A DNA stretch of 50,305 bases, taken from positions 1 through 50,305 of the forward strand of contig JANXWY010000050.1 of the NCBI GenBank assembly GCA_025350905.1, given 5' to 3'. The translations under genes were made by a program, and so were the position numbers. Below the pieces are notes generated by a model. The model was given only the letters and a program-made list of their open reading frames with translations. It ran no database searches and was not told the DNA's origin. How positions within the stretch are numbered: the stretch's first letter is position 1; every line of letters begins with the position of its first letter. This stretch comes from Verrucomicrobiota bacterium. GTDB lineage: Bacteria; Verrucomicrobiota; Verrucomicrobiia; Limisphaerales; JADLHS01. This document shows positions 8,355 through 21,500 of the stretch, piece by piece.

Positions 8355-8504
8355 GCCGCGTCACACCGTCATTGCTGCGCGGGAACGCCAGACAACTGGC
8401 GATTCTGTTGAAGCCCGAAAACAAAGCAAAGTGCCAACGCGGACGGCGAGGGAGACATTCAATACGATTGAGGGGCTGAAATTGGCGACCCATTTACGCG
8501 GGCG

Positions 8505-9503
8505 GTGTTGCGCGACATCGCCCCGATCCGTTCGGAGAAATTCCTTCGTTTCCTTCTTCAAAGATCCCGTATCGCCTTGCTCGAAATCAGGAACCTCCAG
8601 CTCAAGTTCGGTTCCGGCCGCGACGCCGCCCGCGCGGAGGACGGCGGCTCCTTTTCGCTGAAAGCCGGCAAGACTCTCTGCCGTGTCGGCAAGAGCGGTT
8701 CTGGGAAAAGCGTGACCGCGCCTTGCATCGCGAATCTGCTGTCTTCTCCGCCCGCGCGCTACGTCGGCGGCGAGATCCTGCTCGAAGGCCGCGACGTGTT
8801 GAAGATGTCTTCGCGCGAGTTGCACGACGTTCGAGGCGGGCTCGTGAGCTACGTCTTCCAGGAGCCGGGCGCGTCGCTGAACCCGGTCTTCCGCATCGGG
8901 GCGCAGATCAAGGAATCCCTCAATTACCATCGGCCTGCGGTGGCCAACGACGCCGAGGTTGTCCGGCTGCTGAAACTCGTCAGCATTCCCGCGCCGGCAT
9001 CGCGCCTGAGAAATTATCCGCACGAAATGTCCGCCGGCATGCAGCAGCGCGTGATGATTGCGATGGCGCTCGCGTCGCAACCCAAGCTGCTCGTGGCCGA
9101 CGAACCGACCACCGCGCTCGATGTCACCATCCAGGCGCAGATCATCGAACTGTTGGGCGACCTGCGCCAACAGCTGGGCATGGCCGTGCTGCTCAGCACG
9201 CAAAACCTCCGCATCCTGGACGACCTCGCCGATGACGTGGCAGTGATGTATGCGGGGCAGATCGTCGAGCACGGACCGGTGCGCGAGGTTCTCCAGCGTC
9301 CGGTGCATCCCTATACGCAGGCGTTGATCCGGTCCGTGCCGGATCTGGAGGCCGAAGGAGATCGACGAAACCCTCTTTCTTGGCTTGGTCTTTGCCACCC
9401 GTCGCTATCTGCGCCTGAAAACTTCCGCGGCAGCCTCAATTGCCTTGCAATCCCAAACCGCGTCCGCCTTAATACGCTCTGCACGCCGATCAAGGCGTGG
9501 TGA
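8505..9503 (+). CDS. Oligopeptide-type ABC transporter ATPase, probably decaying
   Basis: Residues 26-280 match DppD/OppD-type ATPases that power peptide importers. Walker A is VGKSGSGKS (residues 61-69; the family has GESGSGKS), the Q-loop is [12 protein letters not shown], the signature is MSAGMQQR (usually SGGM), and Walker B is [12 protein letters not shown]. The switch His expected in LITHD is replaced (STQNL, Gln233). The family start, usually MxLLEIRNL, falls on an ATC codon, so translation would need an odd upstream start at 8505. The C-terminal oligopeptide/dipeptide domain stops after [21 protein letters not shown] and is followed by unrelated residues. No permease or binding protein is nearby. 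I read it as a displaced, probably inactive copy. Confidence 0.65.
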   Translation: MLRDIAPIRSEKFLRFLLQRSRIALLEIRNLQLKFGSGRDAARAEDGGSFSLKAGKTLCRVGKSGSGKSVTAPCIANLLSSPPARYVGGEILLEGRDVLKMSSRELHDVRGGLVSYVFQEPGASLNPVFRIGAQIKESLNYHRPAVANDAEVVRLLKLVSIPAPASRLRNYPHEMSAGMQQRVMIAMALASQPKLLVADEPTTALDVTIQAQIIELLGDLRQQLGMAVLLSTQNLRILDDLADDVAVMYAGQIVEHGPVREVLQRPVHPYTQALIRSVPDLEAEGDRRNPLSWLGLCHPSLSAPENFRGSLNCLAIPNRVRLNTLCTPIKAW

Positions 9504-9557
9504 ATCACAAGGTACCCGTTGAGCAACCCCAAGTCATTCTCTGGGAGCAGTCAAACG

Positions 9558-12500
9558 ATGCGGCGCGTCTGGCTGTTGTTGCTGTTGTTGTTGCTGACCG
9601 GGGAAACCCACCACTCCAATTCCTCGGACAATCCGCCCCTCGTTTCGACTCCGGTCCGCCAGCCTAACGGCAGTTGGCGGGTGGCTTGGTCGAGCATCGA
9701 AGGTCACACTTATCTGCTGCAACGGGCGGCGAACGACGTACTGGGTGGCACGAATTGGGTGGATCTCGCCGTCGTCATCGGCACCGGCACCACCACGTAT
9801 TACGATGATGCCACTTCAGCTCGCCAGCGTTTTTATCGGGTCCGGGCCGAAGCCAATCCTGATTTTCGTTTTCTGGCGCCACCGCAACGACAAGTCAGTG
9901 GCGCTTGGCGGCTCTCCTGGTCGAGCCAACCCGGACATACCTATGTACTGCAGCGCGCCACCAACGATGCGCTGGGCGCCAACGATTGGACTGACATCAC
10001 AACGGTGTTCGCCGTGAATGCGGTTACTTCCTTCGATGACATCTCCTCAAGCACGCGCCGATTTTACCGCGTCCGGCTGGCGGACACGGTCGCCGCGCCC
10101 GTTGCCATCGGGGATGCCGATCGCTTTGTCAGCCTTGGTACGAACGGCCTGCCCGTCGAGGGATCCGGGTTAACGTCGTTCGCGAACGGGTTGTTGGCCG
10201 CTTTCGAGTTCCGGCCGGGGGGGCGGAGCGGCCTGGGAATGGGGGAAGGATTTTTTCTCCGTTTTCCCAACGGGGCGCGGATCATCACCAATGGGAGTGC
10301 GCGGCAGATCGAGTTCACGAACGTCGTGGGCGGATTCAGTTCCAATTTCCCAGTTCAACTCACCACCGCTTTGACCTGGAGCGGTACAACACCCCGAAGC
10401 GTGCCGTCCGCCGGGCTGGACTATGATCTCCTGTGCCAGACGTTCGACCGGAACCCAACGAACGGCATTGACTTGGTGCTCTTTGGCCAGACGCCGATCA
10501 CCTGGCTGGCTGGAGTGCTCGAGGACGATGGCATTCGTGGTGGTCGCTTCGGTTTCAAAGCCCTGGCTTCCCTGCCCTTGCCTGGCTCGAGCGGCGCTTA
10601 TCCCGATTTCACCATTGATCTCACTCGCAAAGAGGGCGTGCGGATTCCGTTCGCCGGCAGCTTCGCGCTGCCGGACGGAACGTCCTTTCCCGCCCGGCTG
10701 ACCATCCCACCACAACGCCCGCTCTGGCTCACCATCAAACCGAGCGGCCAGCTCGCGTTGGAAGGCCGTGCCGACTTGCAGTTCACCAACGGACCGAGTT
10801 TCAGCGTTGATTTCGGGTTCGATGATCCTTTTTACCATCTCAAGATGGTGGCGAGCGGTATTCACGTACCGGCCCTCGGGAGCTTGTCGGCGCTGCTGCC
10901 CAATAATCCGTCGAACTGCATTCCGGCGGCCGCGACTTCCAACCAACTAAATCAAGCCGCCGCCTGCCTGCGCAGTTTTGACCGCGCCTATCTGAACTTC
11001 AGCGCGGCCGCCGTGGGCGCAGCGTCCACGAGCAACCAAGTCGCCGCCCCAACCGCGCCTCCCGATCCGGTCACGCTGGGCGTGAGCGTGCTTCAAGCTT
11101 GGACCGCCAGCGCCACGGCGAATCAATCGCTGCCGCTCGCCAGCCTGAAGGATCTGTTGGCGCAATCCGGAGACGCCGCCGTCGGGGCGCGCGACTTGAG
11201 GACGATTTGCGATTACTACGGAACGCTGCTCCAAGTCAAGCTGGCGCGCGCCACCAACGGGTTTCAAGCCGACGTCACAGCGGATGCCGAATTGAACGAT
11301 GCCCTGGCCAAGATCGTATCCGCCGCCGTGGCGCGGGCTGATCAACCCGACGCGATCCTCAATCTAAAAAACATGACCGACACCGCGCATTGCCTCCTGG
11401 AGGCGCAAGCGCTGTTGCAAAAGCTCGGTAGCCCGCTCGATCAACCCTTGCAAGCTGCGCTCACCCGGCTCGTGTCACGGTTCACGCAGAGTTATGTCGC
11501 CAGCCTGGGGGTTACGAACGGTGTGTTCACGCCCCCGGCCGGATCAATGATTGCGGCCTTGAATCGCTTCGTCGCGCTCGAGACGCTGCGCGACCTGGTT
11601 GGACTTCGCGCCGACGCGCAACTGCTGGGTATCGATTCGCTGATCACGGCGCCGGTGGATGAAGCAATGTCCCAGCTCGCACTCCGACTGTGGAGCGTGC
11701 TCGAAGCGCAGCTCAACGCCACCGAGACGGCGCACGATTATCCCGGTTTCGCGTATGCCCTGGAAGATACGCTCGATCTGGTCGCGCTGGAGCAATCCGG
11801 AATCTTCCCCAACCATCCGGCCTTGGCTGGTCTGCCCGGCCCCAGCGCCTTGAACGGTTTTGCCGCCCGCCTCGGAAATGTCTTCACCGCCGATTCCACG
11901 CGCACGGCGGGCGACCGCAGTTTGGGCAACCAGGCGGCGGAGATCCGGCGACTGTTGCGCATCCTACACGACTTGCCGTCCGGCGTAACCTACGCGTCGC
12001 CGCCGTTTCAGCGCGCTTACGACCGGCTGGAAACCACCCTCGCCAGCAGCGTGGCCGTGCTCGCGGCGCAGACCAGCCAGCCGGCGCTGGTGGATTTGTT
12101 CGAGGCGGGAATCCTGCAAGCCCAACTGCGCGACCAGTTCACGCTCGCCGCGCCAGTGGTCTGGGAATCGCAGCGGCTGCCGCTCCTCGTCAGCCGGCTG
12201 ATTGCGGTCGCCGGCGCCAACCACGGCTGGTCCCAATTGCATCAGGCCGCCGAGCTGGCGCTGGCCGAAGCGGAACGACGTTCCACGCTCGGAGACCAAC
12301 CGCGCCGACTCCTCTACCTGCAAACCACCGCGCAATTGTTGCAAGCCGCGCACGAGGTTTCCGTGGCGCTGTGGGCCGAGGAAGGCGCGCGCCGGGCGGC
12401 CAACCCCGGACTGTACCTGGCCGACCTGCTGCTACCGGGCGACATTTTCGTGGATAAAATTTCCGGGGCGGTGAGTTACGACCGCTCCCGGCAGCTGATC

Positions 12501-15500
12501 ACCGGTGCGTTCGGGGGACAACTGCGTCTGCCGAAGTTCGGACTGTCATTGACCGTCGCCAACGCCTCGTTCGGTCCGGGTGGGGCGTTTGACCTCAACA
12601 CGTATGGCACGATCAATGTCCCGCTCACCAATCCGCAAGGCGCGCTTTCGATTCCGGAACGACGGCCATTGCACATTGCCTATGCGCCGCCGGACCGCCT
12701 CACAATTGCCGGTGGGGCGAAGCTGGCGTTGAACAATGGATTGAGCGTCGAAGCTTACGCGAGTCTCGCCGATCCCCAATACGTGTTCGGCTTTATGGCC
12801 GAAGGGATCTGCTTTGACCTCGGCGATAAGTTGCGCGGTTATCTTCCGGTTCTATCCAACGCCCCGGCGTTCGCTCCGGCAGCCGCGCGCGATTTGAATG
12901 ATTATTTCCGCAGCCTTTCCGCCACGCTCGATCGCTTTAGCGGCCTCACCCAACCGCCGCTCGTGCGCGGGCCGGGCGAACCGCCGGATTTTTCCTCACC
13001 CGCCACGGCCTTGCCCACGGACGGACTCGAGGCGTGGGCCAACAGCGAACTCGCCGACGCCCGGCTCGGTCTGAGCCGAAATTATTCCAACACCCAGGCG
13101 AGCGTCGCGGCGGAACTGCGCCGGCTACAGGAGGAATACCGCAGCCGTCAAGCCAGCAACGACGTCAGTCGCCTGTTGCTCCAACTCGATCTCATCCGCA
13201 AGCTCTGCCGCGCGTTTGAACAGAAGAGCAGCAAGCCCGGCGAGGACCCGACGCGCGATTTGCAACCGGAGATGACTGAAGTCCTCCGCAACATGGAGAC
13301 CAACGTTGTTCTCAAGCTGCTGCAACCCGGACCCGCCCTGCCGCTCACGGAGGAGAATGAATTATTTTTGCTCACCAGCGAAATCATGTTCGTGGGAGCG
13401 AACCCGTGTTTTGCCTACGGTGGGGGTTTTGACACGAACCGACTCAAGCAGGCGCTCGCGGTTTATCACGATGCCACCATCGCCACGCGCTTTGCCGAGC
13501 TCGGCTTGCAGCTCGCCGACGGCACGCCGCTTTCGCCCCCGGACGTTTTGCACGCACTGCCGCACGAATACTTGCTCGCCGGCCTCACCAACCTGGTCGC
13601 ACGCTGGAACATTGACGCGGTGAACCAGCGGGCCACGGTGCCCACGAACCATCAGGATGTGAACTCATTTTATATTCGCGCCAATTCCACGCTGGCGCTG
13701 CAGGCACGGGAGCAAGCCATGGCCGGCTTGGTGTCCCGCTCCGTCACCAATGAAAATGATTATGCCGAAATTCGCCTCCGCTATCTGCAGCTCAGCGAGC
13801 TTTACCTGCACCAGCAAGTGGGGGCGTTTGACTATGGCACCAACCTCCTGCTGAACCTGGACGGCAGCCGGACGGTGTATGACGCCGGCCGCGAGCAGGA
13901 CAATACCACCACCCGTTTCGAAGGCGCGTTCCTGTACGCCGCGGAACATCCGCACCGGATTTTTGTCCCGGTAATCTATTTCACCAACAGCGATCTCCGG
14001 CTGCCCGTCAATACCCGCGTGACGAACCTCGAGAAGATCATGGGCCTGGACCGTCCGCTGGCCCAGTACAACATCGAGTGCCGCACTTTGGGCAAAGACC
14101 CCGGGCTGCTCTATCGGCCGCCGGTTACGAATGTCAATGTCGCAGTCGCCTATTCGAATTACGTCTTTCAGGTGCGCCGTCAGCCCGTGCTAACTGCCCC
14201 CGCGGCGGAAGCGGTGCGCCGGGAAATGGTGCAGGGTCGGCTCGCCCAATTGCAGGACCTGGTGGGCCAACCGGTTGGGGCCGGGACTTTGGAGAAAGGC
14301 CGGACCGCGCTCATCGAATTCATTGTGCTCGGCACCTTCATGGAAGGTCAGGCCTTCGACAGCGAACTTGCCCAAATGGCCCTCGATGTCCGCAGCCTGA
14401 CGGCGAAATACCGTGCCGTCGCCGAGGCCCAACGTGGTTGGTGGTATTTGAACCAATACACCACGCTCCTGCTGGATGCGGCCGAGGCTCCGGTGCTGAC
14501 GGTGGGCGGTGCGCTCCGGACCAGTCTCGCGGCCGCCGCCGACGAGACGGTGCGATCGGCCGCCAACATCGCCGATACGCTGAAGCAGCTCCTGCCGTTG
14601 CAGCGACCGTTTGAACTCGCGCTGCCCGGCAATCTGGAGGTCCGCCGGGTCGGCGGTGAGGTGCGCTATAACCGGCAAACCGGAGCGTTGAGCGGCTCCT
14701 TCCTCGGTCGGTTGGAATTTCCGGATCTGCAAAATGCCTTTTTTGAAATCAGCCAAGCCACACTCGACCGCGACCTGAATTTTTCCATCGCCGCCGCCAC
14801 GGCCGGGCCGCTGCCGTTCACCGGCGTTCGCGCCACGGCCAGCGTGCTGGCCAGCAACGGTCCGAATCATTCGCTGGTATTCACTGGCAACGGCAGCCTG
14901 GCCGTCACCAATGGCCCCAGCCTCGCGGTCACCCTCGGCTTCAACACCGACACCCGGGAGCTTTCCTTCGCCAGCCAGGCGGGGAATCTGGCGTCGCTGC
15001 GATTCACCGACAACCTCGTGCTTTACGACGCCGGCTTTGGCTTCACGGTGCGCAACAATGCCCAAAGCGGGGAGCTGCGCGCGAATGGCTCAGCGGGGTT
15101 TTTCGCGAAAGGCCCCTTGCCCGCCACCAACGCCCCGTTGTCCCGGACCAATTTTCATCTCTTCGCCACCAACGTACAGGTGGCGCTGAACTATTCGCCC
15201 GGCCGCGTGGACCTCGCCATTAGCAATGGCACGTTCTTCCTCCCGAGCTTTTTTTATCCGACGAACCTCGCCACCCTCTGTCCGGGCCTCGGAAGCGCGA
15301 CGGGGCCGAGCATTCAACTCAATCCCGATAACCCCATCACCGCCACCTTCCTTGACCAGATGCCGCCGTCGGTGAGCTTCAACGGCGAGCTGGATTTCCG
15401 CCAATTCGCCTTTGAAGCCCCGGAGTTGCCGGGATTGGCCGCGGCCGTCTGTTCCGCTCAATTAAAATTCAGCAGTACTAATTTGCCGTACCTCACCAAT

Positions 15501-18500
15501 GTCACGGCGGCCCTCCAAATCCCGATTCCAAAACAAACGAACTATGTCGATCTAACCAATGGCGTGTTTACCCTCACCGGTTTCCCGAGCGGCCGGATCC
15601 AATTGCGTGACGACCTGACCTTACTGGATTTGAACGGATTCCGGTTCACGCTGCTCGGGCAGACCAATCCGGCCTGTGGGCACGCCAGCGGGTTGACGGT
15701 TTATCCGTCCGATGGTTTTACCCAACTCCCTTCCCTCCGACTGGACGGCGGACTGCGCATCGTCGCGCCGGTGGCCATGCTCACCGGCGCAACCAACGAC
15801 AATGCCAGCGGCCTCGCTTGCGGCAGTCTGGCGATCACGAACGGGCAATTGCCGTGGCTCGAGGTGCAGACGCTGCAATTTGGCGGCACCTTCCATCTGG
15901 GCCAGGGTGGGCCGGTCATCAGCAATGCGCTGATCTCTTTCACCGGCCTGGAGAATCTGTTCCGGCTCGACGCCGGGCACCCGTTCGCGGTCCAGGTGAA
16001 CGGCGCGCTGCAGATTCCCAGCGGCCCGCAATTCATAATGCAAAACGCGCGCTTTACCTTTTCGGATCCGCTCCAACTGCCGCGCTTTTCCGTCACCAGC
16101 CTCGGGCTCAACAATGAAAACTTCACCCTGCTCAACGCACTTCCGGCGAAGGTGACCAAAGCACAGCTCACGTTGCGAAATCCGAACGCCGAACTGCCCT
16201 GGGCGTTGGCGCCGACCAATGTTTCTTTCCTCATTAGCAGCGAAATTCGGCTTCCGCCCGGCGCGAACCCCGTGCTCCTCGGCGCCGTGGACAATCTCGT
16301 GGTCGAGTTCGATCCAAACGGAGTCCCCCGAGTCAAGGGCATCGACGGTTTTGATATGGCGGTCGGTGGCCTGAAATTGCCGCCGATCAAGGAGCTCGGC
16401 GGGCGGTTGCGCGTCGGCGGGCTCAGCAGCGGCAACCTGCAGGACATCTACCTGGTCGGCCGGCTCGGCGGCAGTTACCAAGGCTACACTTTGGTCGGCC
16501 AGTTCGCGGCGAATTACACCGGCCCGCTGGGTTTCTGCCTGGACGTGAATGCCGGCGCGGCGGGCATTCCCATCGGCCCGACCGGCATTCTGTTCACGGG
16601 GGCGAGTGGTGGCGAGTCCCTCGTCAACAACAACGGCGACCCGTGTGATTTCAAGACTTACTTTACCAAGGACGCCAGTGGGAATCTGATGGGTCCGTCG
16701 GGTCCCACGCCGCCGACCGTCGGCATGACCTGGGAAAATTTTCGCACCGTGGTGGAGCGCGTCGAGGCGCAAGCCCAGGTGTTCGCCAACAACGTGCCCG
16801 GCCTCGCGAATCCAGGCCTGCAGCGGCTCCAAGCCCGGAATTCCACTGCCAATCTGCCGTGCCCGGGCGATTGCCCGCCGCCCACCGTGAATATTTTCTG
16901 CCAGCCCCATCCTGACCAGACAAATTATCCGGGCAAAATCATCGCCAAGTTCAGCGCCATTGACGAAGCGACTTTGAATAATAAACTCCGCATCACGCCG
17001 GAGTTGATTGCGTCCCTCGGCAACAGCTTCACGGTCCTCGCCAGCGGCGTGGCCCACGCCGTCCGCACTAATATCGCCGCCCAAACCCCGCTGCCGGATG
17101 CGTCCTTGTTGGGACCGGCGGCCGCCGCCGCCCTGGGCGGCGTCATTACAAATGCGCTCGACGAGCTGGAAGCGTCTTTCTCGAATCTTTGTTACGTTGC
17201 GCTGGACTCGAACCAAGCCGGCGAAAATAATTATTCCGTCATTCGCCGGCTCGCGTATGCAGGCTTGCCTTGCCCCGACGTCACTATGTCCGTCAGCGGC
17301 AACCTCAGTTACACCGGCATTTCCAGTTTTGCCTACGTTAGTGGCAAAGGCGTGCTCAGCACCGCCGGCGCGGGCGGCGTCATCGGCACCGTTTACGTCG
17401 TGGGCGTGCCCCTCGGCGAGGCGCGCGTCTTCATCGCGGTCACCGACGCGCAGGGGAATCCCAATCCCTCCATTTGCGGGACGGCGAAAGTCGCGTTTGG
17501 CCCGTTGGAGCTTGGGGAACTGCGAATCGCCGAAGCCTGTCCGGGCTGCGTGACTGGATTCCTGAGCGGTCTGCCACAAATCCTCGCTGCGCTGTCCGAC
17601 ACCGTGCTAAATCGTCTGGCCACGCAGGTCATGCCCGAACTCGCCGCACAAAATCCCGGGCGCGCGCAACTCATCGCCGCATTTCTGGCGCTGCCGACGA
17701 CGCAGCAAGTCGCCCTCTTTGCGCACCTAGCCAACCAACCGCTCAGTGCCCTGCCGCCCAACCTGCCGCAGGTTTTCTTCCAGGGCATTTCCAATGTTTA
17801 TTCCTCCCTCAATCCGGTGTTTGTCGGTTGCGGTGATGTCACGCCCAAGATTTTCGGCCTGCCGCTGGGTTCGTCGGTGGTGGGCGCGCGCTTTTATGCC
17901 ACCAAGTCCGAGGAAGCCGGCGCAGTGGATTTCTCGCCGTCCTGGTTGCTCGGTTATTTCCTGCCGGTGTTGCCGGGCAGCGATACCGCATCGCTGTCGT
18001 TCGCGCTGGCGTATGGCGATCAATATGAACTCCTATTCGGCGGACTCGCCGGCGGGTTTTCGCCCGAGAACGCACCCGGATATATTCAGTCGGCGATCGA
18101 CTATTCCCTGCAAAACACAACGTTTGGCATCGCCTACGAACTGCATCCCTTCGGCTTTTCGATGGGCGCGGCCGCCGCCCGCGTCATCCTGCCCAACCTC
18201 ACCACGCACCCGGTCCTGCCGTGGAGTACTTGGGTGCGGCCGGAGGATCGCGGCCTCACCAACCTGCCGTCCCGCCACGAACTGGCGCTCGCCGCGTTGG
18301 ATGCCCGGGTGCTCGGGGACGCCGTCAACTGGCGGGGCACCACCAATGATTTTTCCACGATTTACCCCACCGGATCCCCGCAGCGAACCGCGCTCACCGG
18401 GTTGAGCCTGGCGAAGGATTACTTCCCGCACGGCGGCGTGGTCGGCGCCGCCAAGCTGACGCTGCCGGCAGTCCTTACCGACCAGCCGCCCTTGGACAAG

Positions 18501-21500
18501 ATCAATGTCGTATTGAATGCGCAGGCGAATCCGCTGGATCGCCTCGTGACCGCCATGGATTTGATTCAAAACTATTTTCTCCGCTTTAACACGAACGGCG
18601 CGCTCGCCTTTTACATCCCGGCGCCCAATCCGCCCGTGCTGTACGATGCGAGTGGCGGCTTGCTCGGGCAGGCGCAATTGCAGAGCCTCACCAGCGCACT
18701 CCACCCCCAGGACCTGCTGAATTCCATTAATTCCTTTGACGTGACCAACCTTCGCCGCGGCAGTTTTTATCCCACCGAACAGGGATTCATTCGCGGCTAT
18801 CTCGATGGCCAATTGCTGGGCGTCCCCATCAATCGCTCGGACATTGTCGGCCTGCCGGCAGACGCGAACCGCAGTGAGGGTTTTCTCAGTATTACGTCCA
18901 GCATTCCGAACGGCTCGTGGCTGAAACAATTCGTGACGCAAGCTTCGCTGATCTTCGACATCCGCGGGGTGCCGCCGGCACCGATTGAAACCCGTTTCAC
19001 CAAGTTGCTGGCGCAAATGCAGGCCGCCAAGGACACCAACGCCAATGCCACGGTATTAATGCAACTCGCCGACGACGCCATCACGGCCCTGACCGGGGAC
19101 ATGCCCAAGGCCCGGCTCACGGCCGATTTCGCCGCCAACAACCTGCTGATGCCGGCGCCGATCACGGATCTGGTCGCCTTCAGCGGCAGCGCGCAACTCC
19201 ACGCCTTCTCGGTGCGCTACAATCCGACTTTCGACCCGACCAACAATGGTCCACTGGCCCGAGTGCAACGCGAAGGTGGCATTGCGCTCCAAGGCGCGCT
19301 CAACTTGAGGGCGAACGGATCGACGCTGGCCGACATTCCCAACGCGGAACTCAGCGTGGTACCAAATGGCGCGAACCTGCCCGCCTTGGCCGGCCAGTTC
19401 CAGCTCGTGTCGCTCACCCTGCCCGGCGCGCAACTCAACGACGTCCGGCTGGATTTCGCTTCCGCGCCCGAACCGCATTTCTCCGGTTCCGGCTCCATCG
19501 CCGGACTGGCGGTCGGTTTGTTCGGCATTCAGCCGCTCGCGAGCGGCGCCCTGACCGGCCAGGTGGCGGTGGCGCGCACCGGGCCCAATGCCGCGAGCGT
19601 CGCGCTGGCGGTTGCCGCCGCGCAAATTTCTCTCCCGTCGATTTACGGCGACCGAATTCTCATCCATGGCACCGAGCGGAATGATCCGTTTACCTTCTCG
19701 ACCACCGGGCCGTGGCACGCGACCGTCGAACTCACAAACGGAATCACCGTTGGCGCCGCGGGCGTGAACCTCGTCCGACTCGGCGCGGGTGGTTTGCTGG
19801 ACCCGATCGCCTTTCGTGGCAATGGCACGAGTACCGGAGCTTTCACCGTCGGGTTCGGACCGGCAGTTTCCCTTACACTTTTCCCCGGTCAGGCGGCAGA
19901 GCGAACGGTGACCCTCGCCGCCGGGGGCACGGGTTCGCTGACCGTGAGCAGCGACGGGACCTTTGGGCTCAACGCGACCATCGGGGGCGCGGGCTTGTCG
20001 TTTGACGGCATCGCGGTACCCGCGAGCGCCAGTCTGGCGGTGAGCAACAACGGCGTGGCATTCACATGGACGATCAATGGCGGCACGACGGCAACGCTCA
20101 GCCTGGCGCCCGACGGTACTGTGAGTTTCAACGGCACCGCCGATTTGCCACCGCTGAACTTTGGTGTCTTCCAATTGACCGGGACCAATGGTGGCAATCT
20201 GCAAGGCAGTTTCAACCATGACGGCTTCGCCGTAACCGCCGGCGCGAAGCTCACCCTGCTCGCCGATTGGCTGCAAAATCAGTCCGTCACGCTGTCCGCT
20301 TTCACGTTCAGTAACAGTGGGGCATTCTCACTCGTCATTACCAACCCGGGTAATTCGCTGAGCTTTGGCGGATACCCGTTTGATCTCACCGGGTTTAGCC
20401 TCAACCGAACGCCGACCAATCAGGGCGGCGTGACCAGCTTGAGCCTGAGCGGCTCCCTGCACGCCGCGCCCAATTTCCCAGGCTGGCCGGCGGTGCCATT
20501 TAACGGGTCGATCTCGTCGGCGGGCGCGGTCAACCTGGCTGCCACGACAACCAATGTGAACCTGTTTGGTTTTGCGGTGCGCGGGCTGACCAACCGGCTG
20601 ACGCTCGCCACCGGACAGTTTGCAGGGCAGTTCACCTCGGAATTTCAGCTGGGCAACGGCACAGGCTTGTGGTCTCCGCTGGGTTCGAACTGGTTCAGCG
20701 GGACGCTTAACGTCGACGGCTCCGGACAATTCCAAACTGTTTCGCCGGGAGTGACGTTCGCCGGCTTTGGATTCTCGAACAGCGTGTTCTCGTTCACCAA
20801 AGCTTCGGCCAGCGCGCTGCCCGAAGTGCGATTGGAAGGGGATCTGTCGTTGAATGGCTTCCCGACGATGCGGCTGGCGGGTTCGTTCAGCCCGCTCGGT
20901 GGCGTGGCCATCACGCCCCTGCCGCCGACCGTCGTGCCGTTCCCCTACCCCGCGCTCGATGCGCAACTTTCGCTGGTGCTTAACAACACCGGATTCAATG
21001 TCACTGGCCAGCTGCACCAACCGCCGCTCCCGGCGTTCACACTGAGCGGTTTTATTTCAAACTCCGGCGCCTACCACTTGACGGGACTGGGCGGGGGCGT
21101 GGTGGATGGCTACAACTTCTCGGCGGTCAGCGCCACCCTCGATCGGCTCGCCGGCGGCGGCGCTTCGTTGACCGCCACCGGCACCCTCGCGGTGCCGAAT
21201 CTTGGTAGCTATCTGGTCAGTGGCGCTTTCACGAATGGCGGCGGTTATGCGCTGTCGGCGTCGATCCCACTGGGATTAAATTTGACGGGGTTGCCGATCG
21301 GCAGCATTGGAACATCCGGTGGGGCGACATTGTTCTGGACTTCCACCGGCGTCAAAATTTCCGGCATGTTAGCCGGCGGGGTGCTCGCGACCGTCACGCC
21401 CATCGCCACAATCAGTGGCGAAGTCGCCTACGCGCCCGGCACCGGTAGCCGGACGCTCTCGGCCAGCGCGGTGATCCAATCGCTCACGAACGGGCAGTTC

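Noticed and set aside
8361-9398. Long minus-strand frame of 345 codons opposite the ABC ATPase
   Set aside because: It is the His/Arg/Asp-rich mirror of the plus-strand gene and shows no motif; the ATPase motifs are on the plus strand.
15621-17579. Minus-strand frame of 652 codons inside the giant gene
   Set aside because: Antisense shadow of a high-GC coding region; composition is Arg/Ala/Gly-rich without domains. The same holds for the 818-codon minus frame at 24875-27331.
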